Below, piece after piece: positions 5,439-14,200 of a DNA stretch of 29,196 nt; the first letter of the stretch is position 1; each line of letters starts with the position of its first letter. A model generated the notes under the pieces. It saw only the letters and a program-made list of their open reading frames with translations. It did no database searches and was not told the DNA's origin. The position numbers were made by a program, and so were the translations under genes. This stretch comes from a virus, in IMG/VR virus record IMGVR_UViG_3300006735_000153, positions 1-29,196 of that record. One strand, given 5' to 3'.

Positions 5439-6466
5439 TTAAAATATTAGAATCAATAGCACAGAAAGAACTCTACATGGGTTACATCTTTGGTATTATG
5501 ATACTAGGTGGATACATTAGAGAATATCATGTGCTTAATGATGTATATTCATTAGCAAAAAGATATGTAAAAGATGCTCGCATCATGATTATTATTACAT
5601 CATTGATAGGAGGAGTCTTACCAATACCAGGTAGAGTTGCATTGTCAGCACCATTACTAGATGCTATAGCACCACCTGATAAAAAGAGAAGAAGTAAATT
5701 TGGTATCATAGATTATCTTTCCACACATCATTACTATTGGTGGTCACCATTAGAGAAGACAATCATTCTTCCTATGGCAGCACTAGGTATAACGTATGGA
5801 GAGATGCTACACTATACTTTCGCACCTCTCCTTATATGTCTTGGATACACTTGGTGGTATATTTTTAGTAAGGTAGATCCTCAAAGTGTATTACCTAACA
5901 TGGATGGAATACAAGACTTTAATTGGAAGAGAGCATTAAGAGGTTGGGCTCCATTCATAGCAACGATATGGTTCTTATTATGTGTAGGTAAAGCAGGGGC
6001 AATCCTATTCTTTCCTTGGTTTGCTGCTATGTGTTGTTACTATGCATGGTTATGTAAAGATTGGAACTGGGGTAAGTATATCAATAAACAGTTTGCAATT
6101 ATATCTACAATAGTTTTAGCACTAGGTGGTGTAGTAGGATTGATTAAAGAACCAGTCATGGTATATCTTAAGTCAGCAACACCAGAAATGATTATACCTG
6201 TGACTCTTGTAGGTATGGTAGCAGCGTGGATCATGGGATCATCAAGCAAGTATGCAGGGATGACATCTGCTCTTGTGTTAATTTTCGGACCTAAGTATCT
6301 TGTATGGTTCTTAGCAACAGAGTACTCTGGTTACTTACTATCCCCTGCACACAAGTGTTTGATGATAGGACAGCAGTATTTTGGTACACCAATTCGTAAA
6401 TATTATAAGGTACTTGGCCAATTATGTGCTATACTAATAGCATATGCATTCTTCACAACTTTTTGA
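5435..6466 (+). CDS. Multi-pass membrane protein resembling DUF401, transporter-like
   Basis: The product has 343 residues from a GTG that overlaps the previous stop. By eye there are about nine to ten hydrophobic spans (roughly 14-30, 48-62, 109-126, 128-146, 170-185, 187-206, 220-237, 252-268, 274-295, 328-343). Signature-like loops are VLPIPGRVALSAPLLD (61-76), IDYLSTHHYYWWSPLE (92-107) and EYSGYLLSPAHKCLMIGQQYF (296-316). These recall the PMPGG...SAP, NYWFRH and LLSPxHLC loops I associate with the DUF401 integral membrane family, grouped with ion-transporter folds. The protein is shorter than most members and seems to lack part of the N-terminal half. Its substrate is unknown. It ends the talC-to-pebS cassette, so a role in host metabolism during infection is plausible. 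A second candidate -10 sequence lies in its last codons (6430-6435). Confidence 0.72.
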   Translation: MIKILESIAQKELYMGYIFGIMILGGYIREYHVLNDVYSLAKRYVKDARIMIIITSLIGGVLPIPGRVALSAPLLDAIAPPDKKRRSKFGIIDYLSTHHYYWWSPLEKTIILPMAALGITYGEMLHYTFAPLLICLGYTWWYIFSKVDPQSVLPNMDGIQDFNWKRALRGWAPFIATIWFLLCVGKAGAILFFPWFAAMCCYYAWLCKDWNWGKYINKQFAIISTIVLALGGVVGLIKEPVMVYLKSATPEMIIPVTLVGMVAAWIMGSSSKYAGMTSALVLIFGPKYLVWFLATEYSGYLLSPAHKCLMIGQQYFGTPIRKYYKVLGQLCAILIAYAFFTTF

Positions 6467-6497
6467 GTTGCAAGATGATTAATCTTGTGCTATACTA
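6425..6497 (+). repeat. 12-bp direct repeat TGTGCTATACTA, two copies
   Basis: The 12-mer TGTGCTATACTA occurs at 6425-6436, in the last codons of the membrane protein gene, and again at 6486-6497, in the intergenic gap. Each copy contains an extended -10 box (TGC-TATACT). Only the second copy has a -35-like sequence at proper spacing. Confidence 0.7.
6468..6496 (+). promoter_or_regulatory. Sigma-70-type promoter with dyad in the spacer
   Basis: TTGCAA (6468-6473), a 17-base spacer and TATACT (6491-6496) preceded by TGC make a good host-type promoter with an extended -10. The spacer carries the dyad CAAGAT-GATTA-ATCTTG (6471-6487), which overlaps the -35 end and could be an operator. Transcription would start near 6503, giving a leader of about 18 bases before the ATG at 6521. 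No clear ribosome binding site lies between. Confidence 0.6.
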
Positions 6498-6520
6498 GAT
6501 ACCATAACTAAGAAACTAAT

Positions 6521-7006
6521 ATGTCCTGTTCACTTATACGCAAGCACCTAGAAGCTGCAGAGGAAGAGATACGTCAAGCACTTGTCGCTTCAATAGACAA
6601 GAAGCATGAAGAGAATCTCACGCTACTAGTTGATACACTTAACAATGTTAAGGAGTTGTTAATTACTACTCCTATTCGTGGTACAGATAACACACACGAG
6701 TACTACAAAAAGAATGCAGAGCACAACTTTAAGTTGGAGTCTCCTTATATGGATAGTAATGTTATCAATTTCCCAACTACTATTCCTGGTATAGATCCAG
6801 TTGATTTTACAGTTGGTGATGGGATAACAGGTAATATAGATTTCGATCCTCTAACCATAGACGGTGATATTCATATCAAAGGTGCAATGGGTGATGATAC
6901 TATTACATTCAATGCAGATGGATTGATTACCAACACTGGTGATATCAATATTGATACAAGACCAGGTGGAGAACTGGATTCTTTAGACGGTAAGGAAAAA
7001 AATTAA
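6521..7006 (+). CDS. Hypothetical protein, 161 residues, in its own transcription unit
   Basis: The N-terminal 50 residues are helical with heptad-like leucines (SLIRKHLEAAEEEIRQAL, LLVDTLNNVKELL) and could form a short coiled coil. The rest, from about residue 75, is Asp/Gly/Thr-rich with alternating hydrophobics (LTIDGDIHIKG, DDTITFNADGLITNTGDINID), which looks like a small beta-solenoid or fibre-shaft segment. There is no signal peptide or membrane span. The gene lies between a sigma-70-type promoter and a strong terminator and so appears monocistronic, which is unusual here. I do not recognise a family. It could be a small trimeric fibre or decoration protein, since the fibre block starts just downstream, but an early promoter would argue for another role. 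Confidence 0.75.
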   Translation: MSCSLIRKHLEAAEEEIRQALVASIDKKHEENLTLLVDTLNNVKELLITTPIRGTDNTHEYYKKNAEHNFKLESPYMDSNVINFPTTIPGIDPVDFTVGDGITGNIDFDPLTIDGDIHIKGAMGDDTITFNADGLITNTGDINIDTRPGGELDSLDGKEKN

Positions 7007-7013
7007 TATCAAC

Positions 7014-7035
7014 AACCCCCTTCGGGGGGTTTTTT
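7014..7035 (+). terminator. Rho-independent terminator
   Basis: The stem AACCCCC / GGGGGTT closes on a TTCG loop (7014-7031), followed by a T run (7030-7035). It is the only strong intrinsic terminator seen in the window. It separates the 6521-7006 gene from the fibre block. Confidence 0.92.
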
Positions 7036-7040
7036 AATGT

Positions 7041-7047
7041 CTAAATA
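7041..7047 (+). promoter_or_regulatory. Candidate late promoter (CTAAATA)
   Basis: CTAAATA follows directly after the terminator and ends 25 bases before the ATG at 7073. Its placement between a terminator and the first fibre gene makes it the most convincing late-promoter candidate after the one at 28973. Confidence 0.55.
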
Positions 7048-7072
7048 TATACGATAGTACTATGGCTAGGGT

Positions 7073-10000
7073 ATGTCTAGAGCACGAGTTGATCAAATCG
7101 TTAATCAAATTGGAAATGGACCTGTAGAATTTCCTGAAGGTTTGACCGTTTCTTCTGGTAAAACCTTAAACGTTGGTGGTCCTGTTAAGTTAAATAATAA
7201 TTTATTAGGTACTGCTGGTCAAATTATAAAAGCAGGTGTTAGTTCTGAATTAGTATGGGCAGATCCAGATTCAGTATCAATTTCAGCACAGGATGGTCCT
7301 TCTGCTGATAGAAAAGTACTTAAAATATCTACTGCTGGATCAGCAAACACTACATCAGTTGTATTAAAGGCAGGTAATAATGTAACACTAACACGTGCTA
7401 CAGATGAGATAAGAATTGATTCTACCTTTGTTAATGATGATACCATCACTAGGTTACAAGCCAGTGGTGGTACTTTAGTATCTGGTGATGTAGTATTTAC
7501 TGCTGCTGGTGCTTCTACTATACAACAGACAGGAAATACTATAGAGATAAGTTCTAGCAACACAACATACACTGCTGGAACAGGTATAACACTTACTGGT
7601 ACTGAGTTCTCTATACCACAGACAGTAGCAACCACTTCTTCACCTACTTTTAATTCACTAACACTCACTGGTAACATTGGTGCAGTGAATGGAACGTTTA
7701 GTGGTAATGTTTCTGGTACTTGGGACGGTGGTACTATACCAATAACAAAAGGTGGTACTGGTCAAACTACTGCTGCTTCTGCATTTTTATCACTAGCACC
7801 TACTGTTGGATCAGCAGCAAATAAGTTCTTGAAGACTGATGGTAGTACTATATTCTGGGACAACCTACCTTCGAGTGGTGGATTTACTCCCTTAACATAT
7901 GATTTAACTGGTGAAGATGGACCTAGTTCTAACACTGCAAAGATAAGATTAAAAGATAGTGATAATAACTATGATGATGTTACACTTGCATCGAGTAATG
8001 ATATTACTATTGGTCGTGTTGGTAACACCATAACTATTGGATCCAACTTTAACAATACAAACCTAACTCAAGAACAGATAGAAGATTTTGTTGCAGGGAT
8101 GATGGACAACTCCCTCAACACCAACATCACTATCACATATGATGATGCTGCTGGTAAGTTAGCATTCACTGGAAGTGCTGGTGGAGGTGGTTCTGATGGT
8201 AACCATACATATGATTTCCAAAGTAGTAGTATCACTGGTGGTGCTTCTTTTGATTTGGTTGCAGGTGGTACTGGTACTGGTACAGACTCAGTAAATTTAA
8301 AAGGTGGAAGTAACTGTACAGTTGTTAGAGATGCTGGAACTGGTGATATCACTATCAATGCTACTGATACAGACACCAATACAATAACAAGACTACAGGT
8401 AACTGGACCTAACACTAGTGGAGGTGCTCTTGCTTCTGGAGACATATCAATTCAAGCAAGTGGTTCTATAACTCTAGCTCAGTCTGGTACTACACTTGCT
8501 ATTGGTGCTAGTGATACAAACTCATACGTTAGTCAAGGTTATTATAATGCTGTTAATGGTACTCTATTCCTAGAAAGAACTGATTCATTATCTGATGTTG
8601 AAGTATCTGTATCAAACTTAGAATCATATTTTAATACCAAGTATGCTAGTCAGTCTGGATTGGTTGATGCTAAGATATCTTCTGCTACTTTTAATACTTC
8701 AACAGGTGTCCTAGCATTAAGTCCTAATGATGGTACTGCTGATGTTACTGTTGATCTAGATGGTCGTTATGTAACATCTGAAGGTCCAAACACTTATATC
8801 ACTACTAGTTCTTGGACAGACCCAACCAATACACCACCTGGATATCATGCAGGTAGAAAAGTACTAACGTTGGGTAGGAATGATCTAACGTCAATGACCA
8901 TAGAGACAGAGACTTTCCTAGATTATCTTGATACATTGTATGCACCAATTACTTCTAGTGATACTAGGGTTGATGCATTTACATGGGCTAATGGATCTCT
9001 CTACCTATCAGTCAGTAATGGTGATACCTATACACACAATATAGATTCTAGGTATGTACAGCAAAATGATTTCATAGACAATGCAGCATGGGATACTTCC
9101 AATGGTGTTCTTACACTAGGTTATGGACATAACACTCCTGGATCTGGTACTGATAAGAGTAGCATCACAGTTGATCTTGATGGTAGATATAGATTATCCG
9201 AGACACAAGACGTAGCAATTGCTTCGATGACTTGGAATAATACTACTGGAATGATACAGGCTATCAAGAATGATAGTAGTGCTACAACTGAATTGAGTCT
9301 TGATGGTAGATACTTTGATAGTTTAAGTGTCTCTGGTACAACCGTGACTATGGTGAGAAGCAGTGGTACTAATGCATCATTTAACTTCCCTGCTGAAAGA
9401 ATTGATATACCAGATGGTACTAAGATATTATGTTACCAATCATCAGCACCTACTGGATATGTTAAAGAAACTTCTGTTAATGACTATGCTCTCAGAGTAG
9501 TTAGTGGTAGTGGTGGTGGATCAGGTAGTGGTAATCCATTCTCCTCAACATTTACTTCTAGTATCAATACTGGAGGTAGCGTTGGTATTGGTAGTATGAC
9601 TGCTGCTAGTGGTGGAACATGGTCTACATCATGGCCATCAGGTTCTGCTATTAACGACAACTATGCAGTCAATGGTAGTATCAATGCACAGTTTGCTTCT
9701 GGTACAGGTATAGGTGGGTCTGCAAATATCAGTGGTAATGCTAATGCTAATAGTAATATGAACTATAGTATTGCTGGTACTGCTGCTACTAGTACTTTAT
9801 CAACCAGTAATCATGGTATCAGTCAGAGTCAGGGAGGACAGCACTGGCATAATTACTACAGACCAGGTGGATATGGTACTGCTCGTTGGGATGATGGTAC
9901 TGTTGTAAGGGGTGAATATGTTCATACCACTGACGGTGCTGGTAGTGGTTCAGGACACTCACATTACATCAACTCAAACGCTAGTCTTAGTGGATATACA

Positions 10001-10261
10001 TATGGTGGTAGTGGTAATATATCTGTTAACTCTTCTGGATTACAGGTTGATACTAGTGGATTAAATATTAGTGGTGGTGTTAATATCAGTCAAAATATAA
10101 CTGGTGGAGTTAGTGGTAGTGCAGATCTACCTCCAGCACCTATTGTTAGTACAGGTAATGTTAATTTATCTGGAACTCCTTCGTACACTGCTGGAACCAT
10201 CAATATGAATGTTCAATACATTGATGTTATAATTTGTAGGAGAGATCCTTCAGGCGGTTAA
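7073..10261 (+). CDS. Large tail-fibre / virion structural protein with collar-like tip and HxH motifs
   Basis: The product has 1062 residues. The N-terminus MSRARVDQIVNQ is shared with the 11242 gene and is probably the attachment domain. A Gly/Thr/Ser-rich beta region follows with the fibre motif GGTGQTT near residue 227. A shaft of about six copies of a unit ending in LDGRY or similar lies at about residues 487-750. The C-terminal tip starts GTKILCYQSSAPTGYVKE and NDYALRVVSG, as in phage tail-collar and short-fibre tips, and continues as a Gly/Ser-rich segment. That segment carries two HxH motifs (H924-W-H926 and H962-S-H964) and ends in VQYIDVIICRRD. In T4 gp37 the HxH motifs of a trimer bind iron. 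The likely role is a trimeric receptor-binding or decoration fibre. Function is inferred from composition and tip motifs; which virion organelle carries it is unknown. Confidence 0.85.
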   Translation: MSRARVDQIVNQIGNGPVEFPEGLTVSSGKTLNVGGPVKLNNNLLGTAGQIIKAGVSSELVWADPDSVSISAQDGPSADRKVLKISTAGSANTTSVVLKAGNNVTLTRATDEIRIDSTFVNDDTITRLQASGGTLVSGDVVFTAAGASTIQQTGNTIEISSSNTTYTAGTGITLTGTEFSIPQTVATTSSPTFNSLTLTGNIGAVNGTFSGNVSGTWDGGTIPITKGGTGQTTAASAFLSLAPTVGSAANKFLKTDGSTIFWDNLPSSGGFTPLTYDLTGEDGPSSNTAKIRLKDSDNNYDDVTLASSNDITIGRVGNTITIGSNFNNTNLTQEQIEDFVAGMMDNSLNTNITITYDDAAGKLAFTGSAGGGGSDGNHTYDFQSSSITGGASFDLVAGGTGTGTDSVNLKGGSNCTVVRDAGTGDITINATDTDTNTITRLQVTGPNTSGGALASGDISIQASGSITLAQSGTTLAIGASDTNSYVSQGYYNAVNGTLFLERTDSLSDVEVSVSNLESYFNTKYASQSGLVDAKISSATFNTSTGVLALSPNDGTADVTVDLDGRYVTSEGPNTYITTSSWTDPTNTPPGYHAGRKVLTLGRNDLTSMTIETETFLDYLDTLYAPITSSDTRVDAFTWANGSLYLSVSNGDTYTHNIDSRYVQQNDFIDNAAWDTSNGVLTLGYGHNTPGSGTDKSSITVDLDGRYRLSETQDVAIASMTWNNTTGMIQAIKNDSSATTELSLDGRYFDSLSVSGTTVTMVRSSGTNASFNFPAERIDIPDGTKILCYQSSAPTGYVKETSVNDYALRVVSGSGGGSGSGNPFSSTFTSSINTGGSVGIGSMTAASGGTWSTSWPSGSAINDNYAVNGSINAQFASGTGIGGSANISGNANANSNMNYSIAGTAATSTLSTSNHGISQSQGGQHWHNYYRPGGYGTARWDDGTVVRGEYVHTTDGAGSGSGHSHYINSNASLSGYTYGGSGNISVNSSGLQVDTSGLNISGGVNISQNITGGVSGSADLPPAPIVSTGNVNLSGTPSYTAGTINMNVQYIDVIICRRDPSGG
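8531..9322 (+). repeat. Fibre-shaft protein repeats (about six units ending in DGRY-like motif)
   Basis: The encoded protein repeats a unit of roughly 35-50 residues with a pattern like 'W/F-N-x-x-x-G-x-L-x-L ... V-x-L-D-G-R-Y'. Three copies keep LDGRY exactly (ending near 8770, 9190 and 9313). The others read SRY, TKY or TLY. The repeats are diverged at DNA level, so they are old. Confidence 0.65.
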
Positions 10262-10266
10262 ATATT

Positions 10267-10599
10267 ATGCAATTAAAATCTGGTAATTTTTGTCCTTTGA
10301 TTGGAAAGGATTGTGTGCAATTTGAATGTAAGTTCTGGTCTCAGATCAAAGGAAAGAATCCACAGACAGGTGCTGATATAGATGAGTGGGAATGTACTAT
10401 TAGTATGTTGCCCTTCTTAATATTAGAAGCATCACAACAGGCTCGACAGGCTGGTGCTGCTGTAGAGTCATTTAGAAATGAGAACTCTAAACAAACAGAG
10501 ACATTAACTAAGGTTATGCTACAAGCACAAGAGATTGTCCCTAATATATTGAAGGAAACTCTAAATAATAACAAAGGTATTATCGAAGGAAGCAAATGA
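10267..10599 (+). CDS. Conserved small phage protein with four cysteines
   Basis: The product has 110 residues. The N-terminal part has Cys at 9, 16, 21 and 43 in the context FCPLIGKDC, ECKFW and DEWECTISMLPFLILE. The spacing (x6, x4, x21) could bind a zinc ion or an iron-sulfur cluster, though this is not proven. The C-terminal half is a long amphipathic helix (ASQQARQAGAAVESF, LTKVMLQAQEIV). I have seen similar small proteins beside fibre genes in cyanophages, always without function. It follows the fibre gene after 5 bases and overlaps the next gene as ATGA, so it is probably co-translated with both. It could be a fibre chaperone or a minor structural protein. Confidence 0.75.
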   Translation: MQLKSGNFCPLIGKDCVQFECKFWSQIKGKNPQTGADIDEWECTISMLPFLILEASQQARQAGAAVESFRNENSKQTETLTKVMLQAQEIVPNILKETLNNNKGIIEGSK

Positions 10600-11201
10600 A
10601 ATTCAGAGTTATGATAGGTGCTTTACCTAATGACGGATTTATTATGGTAGATAATAAACCTGCTCATGGTAATCTAAATCTTTATGGTACTAAACCAGAG
10701 TTTGAAGGTATCTGGCTTGTGGAGTATGATGATGATACTAATCTAAATTATGTAGAACTAACACCACCTGATTATGCTCCTAATGGTGTTAAACCAAGTA
10801 GAGAAGAGAAACTTACTGATACTGAGATCACTTGGTGGAAGAACTGGGTGCAATATGAATACGGTGATATAACTGCACAAAAAGAATCAGCAGCAGCAGC
10901 AGTTCAACGTACTGCTGATGAGGAATTAGTAGCAGAGTTTGGTGACTGGACTGTTAACAATAAGGTAACCAGAGACAACCTTCTTATAACATCTGATGCA
11001 TATGAAATGCTGGAACATTTAAAGAGTGCTGGTTGGTCTGATTGGAGACAATGGTTGAGAGATTTACCAAATACAAATCCAGATCCATTGACTATTGAAT
11101 TTAAAAATCCACCTGCTAATGCTAATGCAGCAATAACAAGATCATTTTCTAATTGGAAACAAAGAATTACTTTTACCAAAGAGATTAAAGAAAAATTATA
11201 G
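10596..11201 (+). CDS. Hypothetical protein, 201 residues, with an RQxLRDxP segment like tail assembly chaperones
   Basis: The start overlaps the previous stop (ATGA). The N-terminal 60 residues look beta-rich (FRVMIGALPNDGFIMV, EGIWLVEYDDD) and the middle is helical and charged. Residues 145-158 read AGWSDWRQWLRDLP. This resembles DAWKNYRQALRDVP in the gene at 15239, which belongs to the phage tail assembly chaperone family (PF16778-like). Both lie directly downstream of a giant fibre gene with the MSRxRVDQ N-terminus, this one after the Cys4 gene. A chaperone role for folding or trimerising the fibre is therefore a fair inference, but the resemblance is short and could be chance. There is no membrane segment. 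Confidence 0.7.
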   Translation: MKFRVMIGALPNDGFIMVDNKPAHGNLNLYGTKPEFEGIWLVEYDDDTNLNYVELTPPDYAPNGVKPSREEKLTDTEITWWKNWVQYEYGDITAQKESAAAAVQRTADEELVAEFGDWTVNNKVTRDNLLITSDAYEMLEHLKSAGWSDWRQWLRDLPNTNPDPLTIEFKNPPANANAAITRSFSNWKQRITFTKEIKEKL

Positions 11202-11204
11202 TTG

Positions 11205-11211
11205 CTAAATA
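11205..11211 (+). promoter_or_regulatory. Candidate late promoter (CTAAATA)
   Basis: CTAAATA lies in the 40-base gap before the ATG at 11242 and ends 30 bases upstream of it. The flanking context (GCTAAATAC) resembles the copy at 7041, and both precede a fibre gene with the MSRxRVDQ start. Confidence 0.48.
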
Positions 11212-11241
11212 CCTTTGATGGAGAATATCTAGAGATATATA

Positions 11242-14200
11242 ATGTCCAGAATTAGAGTTGATCAACTCGTAAATCAGAATAGCAGTGGACCTACTCTCGC
11301 AGTAGAGGGTCTTAAGATACCATCGACCAAGAATTTAGAGGTCGATGGTTCTATTGTGTTGGGAGGAAATACAGGACTTACTGGCCAGGTTATTTCTCGT
11401 ACTACTAATGGATTGCAATGGGCATCTGTACCTTTAACTGATAACAATACTACGTATCAAGTTACTGCTAGAGATGGTGCTGTTAATGCAGTAACAGACA
11501 AGGTAATTAAGTTACTTGCTAATGGTGGAACAGATTCTGAAGTAGCACTGGTAGCAGGTACTAATGTTAATTTAACTAGAGATGGTGATAGGATTACTAT
11601 CAATTCATCTTTTACCAATACTAATACAGTAACACGTGTTGGTGCTAATGGAGCAAACTATACAGATGGAGATGTTAGTATAGTTGGAACAGGTTCTGCT
11701 GCAGTAACACAGTCTGGTAGAACGATAACAATTAATACTACCGACACCAATACAACATACAGTGGAATCAATGGTGTAACTGTTGATTCACAGAATAGAA
11801 TTCAAATAGGACAACCAGTAGGAACAGGTGATCCTGTACAGTTTGCACAAATAACTGTAACAGGTAACCTTGTAGTACAGGGAACGACAACATATAATAA
11901 CGTACAAACTATCTCTTCTGTAGATAAGTTTATTAAGTTAAATGATGTGTTGTTACCAACAGATAGTGCTGCTACTGGTGGTGGAGTTATACTGAGGGGT
12001 GATACAGATCATAGTATATTATGGAGTAATACGTTTGACCGTTGGGATACTACAGAAAATTTTAATCTTGCTAACACAAAAGAGTATCAGATCAATGGGT
12101 CATCAGTACTAAGTCAGACAACTTTAGGACCGAATGTTGTTTCTTCTAGTCTTACATCAGTTGGTATACTTTCTACTGGTGTATGGAATGCTGGAACGAT
12201 AGGTATAGCATATGGTGGTACTGGACAGACAACTACCAATGCATCATTCAATGCTTTAGCACCTGAACAGGCTGCTAACTCTGGTAAGTACTTAACAACA
12301 GATGGTAACAATACAAGTTGGGCAGCAATACCAGCATTGTATACTGGATGGACACTAACTGATGGTGTTAGCAATTCACATATAAGCAGTGCTAGTCTTG
12401 TAGAGTTTCGTGGTACTGGAGCAACCACTGTACTATTAGACAATACTAATAAAAGAATAACAGTAGATTCTACTAACACTCAGTATTCATATGGTGTATT
12501 TAATGGATCTATACCTACAGAAAATGTTATACGTCTTACTGATAGTGCTAACAATCTTCAGGATGTAACTATTGCTGCTGGAACAGGTGTTACTGTAACA
12601 AGAACAGATAATAAGTTAACATTATCTGTTGCACAGGATCTAAGTTCTTCTGCTAGTCCAACCTTTGCTGCACTAACAGTAACAGGAACATTGAATGCTG
12701 GAACCTACGAAGGTAGTGCTGCTGGTATGTCTGGGTTAACTGGTGCTGCTTCTGGTACTTATGGTAGTTCAAATTTAATACCAATCATCACAGTAGATGG
12801 TACAGGAAGAGTCACAAGTATTTCAACATCTCCAAACACAGGTGCTAGTGCTGGTACACCTGCTGCTGGTGGTTCAACATATCATGTGCAGTATAATTCT
12901 AGTGGAGGTTTAGCAGGTAGTTCTAAGTTTACATTTGAACCTGGTGCTGGTAATCTAGAACTTACTGGATCATTTACTGCTACTAGTGTTACTAGTAATG
13001 TTCTTCTGGGTGCTGATGTTGTAGCAAGTAATTATTTAAAACTACCTAACAAGACACCTAGTGAGAGAGATAATTTAGTAGTACAGAATGGTACTATTGT
13101 TTATAATAATAGTACCAAGACAGTGGACATGTATCGGGATGGTACATGGAGTATTGTTGGTCCTGCTACTCTTGGTCTTAATAAGATAGGAGAACTGCAA
13201 GATGTATCTGCTGCTGTACCAGTAACAGGACAAGTATTAAAGTGGAATGGTTCTGCTTGGTCTCCAGCATCTGATTTATCTGGTTCAGGTGGTGGAGGAA
13301 TTTCTTTATCAGATCTATCTGTATTCACATTGAATGCTGGTACTCCCAATTTATCTTATGATAATACTAGTGGTGTATTTGCATACACACCACCAGATCT
13401 ATCAAGTTATCTAACCAGTTTTACTGAGACTGATCCTGTATTTGCTGCCTCTGCTGCTGGTGGTATCACCTCTGGAAATATTACTAATTGGAATGCTGCA
13501 TATCAATGGGGAGATCATAGTGGTCAAGGATATCTAACAACTCTTTCTGCTAGTAGCATTGCAGACCTATTAAATGTTTCTAACCAAGCACCTTCAGATG
13601 GACAGGTTCTTAAGTGGAGTCAAGCACAAGGTAAGTGGGCTCCTGGTACTGATAATGTAGGTACTAGTAGCAGTGGTATTCAACTAGGAGATCTTTCTGT
13701 TTCAACAGGTGCTGCTAGTGGTGGTGGGTCATTAACATATGATAATACTAATGGAACATTTGCTTTCGTACCTGCTTCTGTATTTTCTGGGTCATGGAAT
13801 GATCTAACAGATACACCATCATTATTTGATGGTAACTATAACAGTTTAACAAACAGACCAACTCTATTCTCAGGATCATATAATGATCTAACTGATAAAC
13901 CTACAATAGGAGCAACTGTATCTGTATCTGATAGTGCTCCTAGTACTCCTAGTAACGGAGACTTGTGGTTTAAATCTGACGAAGCTAAATTGAAAGTTAG
14001 ATATGAAGATGGTAGTAGTAACCAATGGGTTGATGCTTTACCTTCAGGTCTTTCTGCTGCTACTACAGATGATCTATCAGAAGGATCAAGCAATCTTTAT
14101 CATACAACCAATAGAGCACGTGCTTCTATAAGTGCTGGTGGAGATCTTACTTATAACTCCTCTACAGGTGTGATGAGTGTTACTCTTCCAACTGTATTCT

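Noticed and set aside
7219-7677. Long minus-strand open frames over the fibre genes (here, and for example 8068-8445, 12114-12479, 15546-16013, 17076-17420)
   Set aside because: They are shadows of Gly/Thr/Ser-rich repeats on the + strand. Their products are Val/Leu/Pro-rich without domain signs, and all clear genes in the window lie on the + strand.
10225-10233. TGT-TATAAT extended -10 look-alike before the Cys4 gene
   Set aside because: It lies in conserved codons of the fibre C-terminus (DVII), has no -35, and is explained by coding.
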